Below are positions 55,251 to 64,000 of a stretch of DNA of 64,000 nt, in pieces. The position numbers and the translations under genes were made by a program. Each line of letters opens with the position of its first letter. Position 1 is the first letter of the stretch. The notes under the pieces are model-generated. The model was not told the DNA's origin, ran no database searches, and worked only from the letters and a program-made list of their open reading frames with translations. This DNA comes from Sialis fuliginosa (lineage: Eukaryota; Arthropoda; Insecta; Megaloptera; Sialidae), in NCBI GenBank assembly GCA_961205875.1, contig OY540812.1, positions 32,435,098 through 32,499,097 of the forward strand, written 5' to 3'.

Positions 55251-55740
55251 TTCTTTTCCTTGGACACTTGAATTTATCTAGCTTGAACTATATCTTGAGT
55301 CTCAGACTTTCCTACGGTCAAAGCCTCATTAAAATCGGTTCGGTAGTTTTTCAGTTCATTCGTAAAAAACATACCAACAAAAATTTTAATAACTTCAAAT
55401 TGAGTGCTGTCTACTGAACCGATGCTGAAGAAATTTTTACTACTAAAGTTAATTAGTTTAGGCTGTATGATAATTGAATTAAGGCAGGCTTGTATTATGA
55501 AAAATTTAACAATTTCAAATTTTTATAAAAATGAAAAGAATATGATTTCGAATTAAAAAAAAGGAGGACGAACCGCGAGGAACTGCTAGTATATTTTTAC
55601 TTTCATTATTTGTAAAACCATTTTTTGTAACCTTCCCTGAATCAATTCTGATTATTTTCGCCATGATGTATGAGTGTCTGTCTATCTGTAGATGCTGTAA
55701 CTCAAAAAACAAAATTCAAAAGGGTGAAATTTTATATTTA
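55251..55740. repeat. Retroelement-tail-like fragments
   Basis: AAAATCGGTTCGGTAGTTTT is a word typical of insect LINE/SINE 3' regions. AACCGCGAGGAACTGCTAG at about 55571-55589 resembles the CTAG-ended tails elsewhere. No reverse transcriptase sequence is seen. Confidence 0.35.
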
Positions 55741-55899
55741 ATTATGTTACTCTCATTATTTTTTTTCTATATCTTTTATTATTTAACCAGAAGGATTTTT
55801 TAAATATAATTAGACACATTTCCACTGTATATAGACTCAATTTAGCGTATAAGAAAGTCCTGTGACATCCATGGCAGCTATGATATGATTATAAAAAAA

Positions 55900-56345
55900 A
55901 CCCAATATAAAATAGGGTAAATATGAAATAATAGCAATAAAAGAATGCGGAACTTAAAGAAATACGTTGAAGTTATTTATATTACGTATTAACAAATATA
56001 ATTTATAATCTGTAACGGAAGGACTACCTGCAATTGTCCACTATAAAAATAAAATAAAAATAACAATTGTGAAATCCTTTCTTGGCCGACCCCTGGCTAC
56101 AACGGGAAGGGTTACAAAGACAAATATAATAAAAAGGGTTAGCAAGAAAATTATCTAAAAAGGGGTAGTAACATCACCAAAACTGGTTTGTCCAGTTTGA
56201 CCGCGTGAGAAAGGACAGCTTTAATGATATGCAATTTACCCGGTGGTCATAAAAGCTAATAGTACCACGTTAACTGCATCCCTTCTACGGACTTTACGTT
56301 GTTCTGCGCGCGATCTAACTCAAAGGTAAGTGTCTACAGGTAAGT
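55900..56345 (+). promoter_or_regulatory. Orphan promoter plus 5'-exon-like segment
   Basis: CATAAAAG at 56248-56255 is followed by a GC-richer stretch with no repeat match and then AACTCAAAG|GTAAGTG (donor at 56324) and ACAG|GTAAGT about 15 nt later. Together this looks like a core promoter with a non-coding first exon and tandem consensus donors. No acceptor or coding exon is assigned to it; the secreted-protein gene 3 kb downstream has its own TATA box. Confidence 0.25.
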
Positions 56346-56589
56346 GCAAGGGGTTAAATAATTTTTATTTTGACCAAAGGATGACCGGTTTTAAAAGGAC
56401 ATTGAAATGTGATTTTTATTTCCTGATGAGAATGACAGTTAATATATACGGAAGTTTTGTGTGATGGGAAATGACGTTATTTTAATTATATATATAAGAT
56501 ATAGGACTTGGAATATGTTAATATGATTTGTTCTTAACGGAAATAATAAGTGAGCTTTATATATGTGTTTAAATAATTATTACTATTTT

Positions 56590-57130
56590 TAACCGATTTC
56601 AAAAAAGGAGGAGGGTCTTAAGTCGACAATATATATTTTTTATGTATTTTCGAGCATAACTCCGATAAATATGCACCTATGTCGACGATTTTTTTAGTTT
56701 GAAAGAATATCAATATACTACCGAAGTGGTCCCATATAAATTTTAGCAGAATCTCACCATGAACTTCAAAGAAAACGGAAAACTAAAAAACTTTTAAAAA
56801 AATGAAAATAAAAGTATATATAATATAATTCTAATAATATATATACTTTTTTTTTTTTTTTTTATTTATAATATAATTCTATATTATTATACATATAATA
56901 ATATAATATAATTAGTATATTATATTATATTATATTATAGTATATTAAAGTATATATATAATCATTAAATTTAAAATTTCTTGAGGTCGGCGTCAAACAA
57001 TAAAAAACTTTAAAAAAAATAAAAATAAAACCAAATTCAAAAACTGTTAAATTTAATAATTGTATACTTTTTAGTGTTTTTAGGATTTTTTTGAAGTCGG
57101 TTTTATTTTTTTCTTAAAAAGTTTTTTTTA
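56590..57130. repeat. 'CCGATTTCAAAAAAGGAGG' repeat with an AT microsatellite
   Basis: Starts AACCGATTTCAAAAAAGGAG and ends in GAAGTCGGTTTTATTTTTT. A tract of TATATTATATTATA lies at about 56885-56960 and a 15-T run at about 56848. Confidence 0.55.
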
Positions 57131-57142
57131 TTTATAGATATA

Positions 57143-58333
57143 CAGGGTGAGTCATATCAGGTGGAACAAACTTGAACCGTGGATTGAGAAAAATATTTTA
57201 AGCAAAAAAATTTATATGAACATGTGTCCGGAAATTCTTCATGAGGGAGCTACAGACCTTCGAAGATTTAACCCAAAATTAGTTTTTATTTAATTTCTAG
57301 TGAACCCGTTGCGATACAGTTGTGAAATTTGATACAGTGTTTAGTATTAATAAGTGTTATCGATATCCAGTATGAAACAATAGTAATTTGGCCAGGGTTG
57401 TATGGGCCTAGGAGGCCCGTCGATTCTTATTCAGTATTTTTTTATTCTTCAATTTTTTCCTGAGTTAAAAATTTGAATAAGACTGTATGACACAAAATAC
57501 ACAAAATACACAAAAATATACTTTGTTCATTTACTATAGGATAAACCGTTTACGAGCAATATCGATGCAAAAGAATGCATGCAAAATTTTACTTAATACG
57601 GATGCTTCAAATTACACAAAATAAATTTATATTCCTGTTCTTTGATTAAAAGTAAGGAAAAAAGTTCATGTACATATATCACCTAATACGTGTCCTCTTA
57701 GACCTATAGCCAGTTCTATTAGGTACTGTTGCAAGTACTTTACTAACAAAACTAAAAAAACGATACTTAAAATGGCTATTTGTTGATAAAGATGAATTTT
57801 TGGATGTATATTTATATTATTTTTTTGTCTTATTTTTTATCATAGAACAAGAATATACATTTATTTTTTGTAATTAGAAGCATCCGTATTAAGTAAAATT
57901 CTGCATGCTTTCTTTTGCATTGATATTTCTCGTAAACGGTTTATCCTATGATAAATAAGCAAAGTATATTTTTGTATATTTTGTGCCCTACAATCTTATT
58001 CAAATGTCGAACTCAGGAAAAAATTAAAGAACAAAAAATACTAGATAAAAATCGATGGGCCCACTGGCTTCATACAGCCCTGATCTAAATTATAATTGCT
58101 TAATACTGGAAATCGATAACACTTATTAATACCAAACCCTGTATCAAATTTCATAACTTTAGCACTATGGGTTCTCCAGATATTAAATAAAAACTAATTT
58201 TGGGTTAAATCTTCGAAGGTCTGTAGCTCCCTCACGAAGAATTTCCGGACACATGTTCATATAAACTTTTTTGCTTAAAATATTTTTCTCAATCCACGGT
58301 TCAAGTTTGTTCCACCTGATATGACTCACCCTG
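57143..58333. mobile_element. 1.19-kb palindromic TA-flanked element (complete CAGGGTG family)
   Basis: Left CAGGGTGAGTCATATCAGG and right CCTGATATGACTCACCCTG are exact complements with TA on each side. The arms extend several hundred bp (GTGTCCGGAAATTCTTCATG / GAAGAATTTCCGGACAC). The centre at about 57650-57850 is single-copy. No open frame of note. Confidence 0.85.
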
Positions 58334-58339
58334 TATATT

Positions 58340-58640
58340 GCATTTTATAGATTTTGAAGTCGTTTTTCTTTTATTCTTTTTTATGGCTGGGCACCGATTT
58401 CAAAAACTGTTGAAGTGTTTTTAGTTTTTTTTTTAAGTCGTTTTTTTAAGTGCGTATCTTCGAAGTCCATGGTCAGATTCTGATAAAATTAATATGTAAC
58501 TACCTTGAGAGTATACTCTTTCAAACAAAAAAAGAATCATCCAAATCGGTGCATATTTGTTAGAATTATGCCCAAATATACATAAACAAATATATTAATT
58601 GAATTGAGAATATCCTCCTGTTTTGAAGTCGGTTAAAAAA
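58340..58640. repeat. 'CCGACTTCAAAAAAGGAGG' family copy
   Basis: TTTTTTAAGTCG, GAGTATACTCTTTCAAA and TTTTGAAGTCGGTTAAAAAA match the other copies. Confidence 0.5.
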
Positions 58641-59105
58641 CTAATAAACTAATTGAGCCGAAATTTAGAATATAAATGTACAAATTCCTGGAAAAATATT
58701 ATTAATCTCGAAAAATCTTTATTTTCTGAAATTAAAAAAAAATACGTGACAAAAAAATTAGTTCGCGGTTTACGCAAAGCTTATCGGTTCCGGTTCAGCA
58801 TTTTTAATGATTTAGATTCATCGTCGATTAATTTTAATATTAAAGTAATTTTTAATATTATCTATATCAATCTTCATTTACATTAAACTCTTCTAATAGT
58901 GTAATTACCTATACAGTACATATTATTATTGATGTATTTAAACAATACTTTCCAAAAAGCAGAACCAATGAAGCGATTTATGTGAATAAGCCATGTATAA
59001 CTTTACACTTGATGTGTTAAAGTAGTTTAAAAAATAAACCAGAGATAATTAGATACAATCGGCATTCGATGGTACGAGATAATACGAGAAAACTGTCACA
59101 ATGTG

Positions 59106-59130
59106 TATATAAGCGCGCAAAACACTCAGC
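59106..59130 (+). promoter_or_regulatory. Candidate promoter of the secreted-protein gene
   Basis: TATATAAG at 59106-59113, with Inr-like CTCAGC about 20 nt on (A at 59128). The ATG follows at 59168, giving a leader of about 40 nt. The TATA-to-start distance is slightly short. Confidence 0.5.
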
Positions 59131-59167
59131 AAGTTAATAGTTCTATGTAAGTTCCATCATATTCACA

Positions 59168-62100
59168 ATGCATTTGTATTACAAGGTAAAATATTATTGT
59201 TCATATTTGAGTATTACGACTTTTTTAAAATATATACTTACTTACTATATAAAAAAAAGTATAGTAATCGTTATGAGAAAAAAATGAGGTTTAATTTATA
59301 ATATCTCATTGACAAAACGAATACTAACTTATTTTTTAAATTTTCTTGATTATTTTTGAAATGGTACATAGAAAATATTTTTTAATATTTAATATATTAG
59401 TATGTGTTTATTTTTATAAATAATTCTTCAATACTTTTACAGATAGCGGTAGCTGTCGTTCTTTATGCGACGGTCGTAAACGCTCAGCAAGACAGAAAGA
59501 CAGACAAACGGCAAGTCCTCAAGACTGGAGCTATAGAAAACGCCCAGGACAAAGATGTCGCGGAGACAGGATTCGGTCAAGGACTAACAGGACACAGTAA
59601 ATACTTCCAGTGAGTATATCTAAGCGCAATAACCTGAATAATTTTTATTTTATTAACCGATTCCAAAAAGGATCAACTCAATCAATTTTTTATGTTTGTT
59701 CCGGCATAACTTCGATAAATTCGGTTAATTTTTTGTTTGTTTGAAAGAGTATACTCCCGAGGAAGTTTCATATAAATTTTATTAGCCACTCAAAAAAAAA
59801 AAACACTGAAAAATATAACTAATAACTAAATTTAACAATTTTTGAAATCCGTCCCAAGCTATAAAAAACTTTTTAATAAAGAAAAAAAGAAAACTGTCTT
59901 CAGAAACTGTTAAATTTTAGATTTTTAAGATTTATGTCTTTTTGTTTGTTTAAAAGAGTATTACTACCGAAGAAGTCCATGGACTTCAAAGAAACGCCAT
60001 TCAACAGAAAAAATAAAAAACTTAAAAAAAAAACTAAAAACACTGAAAATTAGATCTAATTTTCGGTGCCAAGCCAATAAAAAACTGTTAACTTTAATTA
60101 TTAAGTATTATTAGAGCCATGTTAAAAGAAACAGATAGAAAATGATTTGGGATATACTTATCCTTATTTAAATCCCAAACGCCACTGCATCTCTAGGGCC
60201 GTAACTAAAGGCTCGGGGGCCCCGGGGCAGTAGGTGATCGAGGGGCTCTCCTTATAAAATTTTTTTTGAACAATTTTGAAGTATGTGACTATCTTCGAAA
60301 AAATAAGTTTTTCAATAAAAATGTGAATGCTTTCAAATTTCAATTATTAATATTTTTTGTAAACAATGAAAACTACACCAGTAAATAATTTTTTTGTAAA
60401 AACAAACAATAATTTCTCATATCGAGCTGCATAAAACTCGATTTATAGTACACTCGAAATTGTTTGTACCTTGTTGAAAAAACGACTATTTTTACGGTTT
60501 TTCGTTTACGATTTTTTTTAAATATCTCCAATTCTATTGGCCGGATTGCAAAAATAAAAAAATCATTTTAAAATTGATGTTATGAATTTCCTTATAAAAC
60601 TAAATTTTTAAAAATCTCTTAATTTACAACAACCAATAAAATCGATTTTAATAAAATTTTTGGGAAAGATATTCCTTATGATTATAAATATGTAAGTGTG
60701 ACAAGTTCCAAATCAAAACGGCTAAAAAACACATTTAAAAATAAAAATTGTCTCGTTGATATCTTGTGAGCAACAAATGGTAGAGGGACATTCTTTTTTT
60801 GTAAATTTTTTAATGTATTAAACAATTTTTTTTTAGTTTTTGTTTTTGAAAAATTTTCTCCGCGTTGAATCAAAATGAGTTTAATTAACTCAAAACTTTT
60901 TTAATCCGATTTCGTAAAAAATACCTTTTTTCGGCTCCCGGTGGTAGTTACGGCCCTGTGCATCTCTCTCACTATTTTGAAGAAATGTTACACGATTATG
61001 TTAAATTGTTAATACAGAATGCGCGGTCCATGCCCTATGTCTATGTACTTTTCAGTGTTTTTAGTTTTTTTTTAAGTCGGTTTTATTTTTTATTTTTAAG
61101 TTTTTTTTAATATTCTACAATGCAACTTGGATTTTTCTATAAAGATTACATTTAACAGGGACATATACTCGGCCCAGTTAGCTCCAGATAAGATAGAGTT
61201 CGGGCACGTCCGCGAGACACCCGACGATTGGGAGCAGAGATTCGAGCGGAAGGACCTCGGACAGAACCGTCACCAAGGAAAGGTCTGATTCAATCACAAA
61301 TAATACTAACACGCAGTTTTCTTTGTTTCATGTCACCTTACGCTCCTCTAACTCTCTACTAATACGCTTGTTTCGGTGACGGCGTAGATACGCTCATGTT
61401 CCTGAGAAAGACAATTACGAGTTCGGACACAGGAGGGGACACGAGCACCATTTTAACGAAAGACACGAAAAGGCGCGTCCGCATGAAGGGGAATTCAAAA
61501 CAAAAGTATGTGTTTTTTATTTTAATTTTAATTAAAAACAGAATTGGTTTGTGTCGTCGATGGTAGCGACGCTTTCAGTGGTGAAAATCGAAACTAACAC
61601 AATCGGGTCAATTGCCATGTAACCTAACTTAATCGATATTTAGTAAACAATTAAATTAGTGATTATATACGTTTAACAAATAAAGTATTATTATATCATT
61701 TATTTTATAAAAAAATAAGTATAATTCTTCAAAAAAATTAAACACGTTTTTTCTAACTAACAACTGACAGCAGACCCGATAGAAATACTTCCTTTTTTCA
61801 CAACACCGTGGCGTACGATCAAAGACATATACCAATAGTAAAAAGAACATTGATACTTTGATTTTGACCTCTATTCAAATAAAAGTTACCAGCAATTTAA
61901 ACAGTTGACTCCAAAAAAATTAAATAATGACATAAATTAAAAGTGAATACCGCACAATTTATTTGCGTAAATAAGAGCATACAAAAAAGTCTTAATAAAA
62001 GTTCAATGGGAAAATCAAGCGCTCCGTTATTTTTCCTAGGGTCGCATTTTGTATTCTCTTTACAATTATGATATAAAAATAACATAGTATTAAAACATAA

Positions 62101-63785
62101 AACAAACATTGAGATCTACATTTTGACACCCCACATGTCTCGACATAAACCTTTTTATTTTTTTTGGTGGGGGGGGGGCATTACTTTACAAGTTCAGTAA
62201 AAATTTTATATTTCTAGCTCATATAGTTTGCAAGATATTTTGCTTTGACTGAAAAGGTCGATCGGACAACAAAGTGAGATTTATTAAAGGTTCCTTCGGA
62301 ACTATAAATAAATACTCGCAGTTATTGAAAAATAAAAAATACTAATATAATAATCCTTAAAACAATTAACGCTTAAGCTAACATTAACAAACAACAATAT
62401 ATGGTAGTGGCACCAGTCTTGGATATGACCCCATTAATGGCTATTTTCTTAAATTAAATGTATTGAATTAGAAATATTTGTTGATATTTGATTACTACCT
62501 TTTCTGAATATTAAACTATACATTTAACTGTCTTACAGCGTGATTTGTGACAATCGGTCAATAGGTGTCAAAATGGTGGACATTTAAACTAATTATTAGT
62601 ATAATTTATTTATTAAGTATTATATTATCATAGCAACTGCTTTACATTGTTTCAATTTTGACGATTCTTTATTTTATATCTTTCGTGTCGTAGTATCATT
62701 AACAAGTGTCCATCACTGCGTGCTCATTACTGGTTTTACTTTATCCATTACTGGAGAAAAAAAACATAAACAAAATAAAAGGGTATAATTTAAAAACAAA
62801 CTATATTTGCGAACTTTGGTAATTAAATTGATTAAATAAAGAGTTACTTGTTTTATTAGTAACATGAATTCATAAGAATTACAAAAATGAAGCCCGTCAA
62901 TCACAAAAACAGTAAACCTTGCTCTTATAGCGGCCATAACTGGTGCCAGTACCTTATTTATGTACTTGGTGTTCGTCAATACCGGATTCACGATCTATCT
63001 ATTTACGTTTCAGGTCCGTTGGGGAGACAAGCACGGAGGTTACGGCGAACACTACTGGGACTACAATCACGCGGGACACGGGGGAGACGACGGCGAGCAC
63101 GGCGCGGACGAGTCCCAGGCGGTACACGAGTACGACTCGTACGAGCCAAGCGGCAGTTCCGCCGTGTCTCACACGTCCCAACCCGAGTACACCTCTGCAG
63201 ATAGGTCAGTATTTTCTAATGAAAATATTTTAACTTCGCAAATATCATTTAATCATGACCCCCAGTCCCCACATCCTATCGCGGGCCCCCTACTAAAAAA
63301 TCTAACGAACCAAAAAAAAGCTCATTGATTTACCGCGCCGGGCCCCCAGGCTAAAGCCCTGTCAGCCCTCCACCCCCAGGGCCGTAACTAGAGGCTCTGG
63401 GGCCCCAATGCTACAAGAGACCGAGGGTCTCTCACTATATGCAAAGAAAATTGAAGATCTTTTTTGCTGCTACGTCAGTCTACAATTTTTGCTTCTTTTT
63501 TTTGTTCCTCAATCTTGCTGACCTCAATTTTTACGTTACTGTGGGGAGGCCTACACTGAGGGCAACGGGTACTGGTGGTAGTTACGGCCCTGCCCCTCCC
63601 CCTTTTGTACATTTAATGTTTTTTTTTATCTTAATGTTTACAGTAATGGATATACAAGCGGATCTCAAAGGGCAAAAAGACAACAAAAACAACAGATTCC
63701 AAGACTGGTGTACGACCCTACAACAGGTTACGTCAAAGATGAATTATCAGGGCAGTTATATCGTTTGCAACCAATCCAACAATAA
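59168..63785 (+). CDS. Secreted protein of unknown function, about 246 aa, 6 exons
   Basis: Exons: 59168-59185, 59443-59609, 61159-61282, 61407-61505, 63014-63204, 63644-63785 (741 nt, in phase). The signal peptide MHLYYKIAVAVVLYATVVNA is split by intron 1 after six codons, an arrangement common in insect cuticular-protein genes. The mature part is charged: TGFGQGLTGHSKYFQ, then a His/Gly-rich segment (RRGHEHHFNERHEK; WGDKHGGYGEHYWDYNHAGH), then a possible furin site RAKR and the tail LVYDPTTGYVKDELSGQLYR. No Rebers-Riddiford or peritrophin motif is visible. Uncertain points: the donor after exon 3 is weak (GTCTGA), and exon 4 needs the acceptor CCTGAG|AAA at 61406. Skipping exon 4 also keeps the frame (213 aa). 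Confidence 0.75.
59655..60110. repeat. Two partial 'CCGACTTC' family copies in intron 2
   Basis: AACCGATTCCAAAAAGGATC, GAAAGAGTATACT and GAAGTCCATGGACTTCAAAG match 56590-57130 and 58340-58640. Confidence 0.45.
60194..60958. mobile_element. 765-bp hAT MITE with perfect 8-bp duplication (secreted-gene intron 2)
   Basis: Ends TAGGGCCGTAACTA and TAGTTACGGCCCTG, flanked by TGCATCTC on both sides (60186-60193, 60959-60966). A second, shorter copy is in intron 5. Confidence 0.9.
61040..61105. repeat. Short 'AAGTCGGTTTTATTTTT' repeat end
   Basis: CTTTTCAGTGTTTTTAG and AAGTCGGTTTTATTTTT match the right end of 56590-57130. It lies 54 bp before exon 3. Confidence 0.45.
61610..62200. repeat. Intron 4 segment sharing text with the hAT MITE at 29228
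   Basis: The stretch with CTTAATCGATATTTAGTAAACAATTAAATTAGTGATTATATACG (read in parts at 61630-61673) resembles 29540-29583. The rest of the segment is AT-rich with a G run at about 62167. Ends of the element were not found here. Confidence 0.4.
62403..62957 (+). mobile_element. 'GTACTGGCACCAG' family element in intron 4
   Basis: Left GGTAGTGGCACCAGTCTTGG and right ATAACTGGTGCCAGTACCTT. Inner text (ATCGGTCAATAGGTGTCAAA, CATTACTGGTTTTACTTTAT) matches 54080-54617. It ends about 56 bp before exon 5. Confidence 0.7.
63377..63592. mobile_element. 216-bp hAT MITE, second copy of the CAGGGCCGTAACTA family (intron 5)
   Basis: Ends CAGGGCCGTAACTAG and GTAGTTACGGCCCTG. The flanks are C-rich, so the duplication cannot be read. 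It is an internally deleted relative of 60194-60958, 2.4 kb away in the same gene. Confidence 0.75.
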
Positions 63786-63855
63786 CAATATTTATAAATA
63801 TAGTTATTAATGTTATATATTTGTAATTAGTTCATAAATACGTTTTTTATTGTAA

Positions 63856-63861
63856 AATAAA
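63856..63861 (+). terminator. Poly(A) signal of the secreted-protein gene
   Basis: AATAAA about 70 nt after the stop codon, followed by a T/G-rich stretch. The remaining bases to the window end show nothing recognised. Confidence 0.6.
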
Positions 63862-64000
63862 TAAATTAAAAATGTATGTATGTTTTATTTGCCCAAAAAA
63901 ATGAAAGATTTAAAACTAGAACAATCGTCTAGAATATGTAACGAAACGTTGGCCGAAATACGTAATAATCACAAAATAAAAAAAGTGAAGAATGTAAATT

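Noticed and set aside
61387..61405. GCGTAG|ATACG as the acceptor of exon 4 in the secreted-protein gene
   Set aside because: It gives a stop when joined in phase to exon 3; the inner CCTGAG|AAA keeps the frame.
63000..63204. Alternative frames (Arg-rich and Thr-rich) over exon 5 of the secreted-protein gene
   Set aside because: Only the frame VRWGDKHGGYGEHYW joins in phase with exons 3/4 and 6. The others come from the GC-rich His/Gly/Asp codons.
1..64000. tRNA, rRNA or CRISPR-like arrays
   Set aside because: No B-box-like GGTTCGAnTCC with a partner A box, no rRNA text and no regularly spaced direct repeats with unique spacers were found by eye.

Overview
The window is AT-rich insect chromosomal DNA. 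It carries parts or all of five spliced genes set in an unusually dense field of short non-autonomous DNA transposons and long palindromes. Introns have canonical GT-AG ends. Arr2 and Glued/dynactin orthologues, and a secreted protein whose signal peptide is split by an intron, point to an insect. Several repeat types (GC hairpin followed by CTAG, 'GGTTCCGTAG' elements, 'CCGACTTCAAAAAAGGAGG' repeats) recall Lepidoptera and some Hemiptera, but I cannot fix the order.

Layout. (1) 62-11688, minus: N-terminal part of an unrecognised proline-rich protein. Its 10.8 kb first intron holds a 2.5 kb near-perfect palindrome, Helitron-like copies and hAT MITEs. (2) 14831-27633, minus: complete 14-exon dynactin p150/Glued gene (about 1300 aa). 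Its large intron 11 holds a foldback array of about 305-bp units. (3) 31310-35470, minus: complete 5-exon PEX7 gene (321 aa), the peroxisomal PTS2 import receptor. (4) 38471-47189, plus: complete 6-exon Arrestin-2 gene (399 aa), the visual arrestin that quenches rhodopsin, with a plausible TATA/Inr promoter. Its first intron contains a hammerhead-ribozyme-like sequence. (5) 47190-59160: a 12 kb gene-poor region packed with MITEs and palindromes. (6) 59168-63785, plus: a small secreted protein (about 246 aa) of unknown function.

The genes are not functionally linked in any obvious way: a cytoskeletal motor cofactor, a peroxisomal import receptor, a photoreceptor arrestin and a secreted protein. 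The common thread is the non-coding DNA. About ten hAT-type elements with perfect or near-perfect 8-bp target duplications, many TA-flanked elements, and at least eight long palindromes lie in introns and spacers, several nested inside one another. No tRNA, rRNA or CRISPR array was seen. All exon joins are deduced by eye from splice motifs, phase and family homology, not from transcripts.
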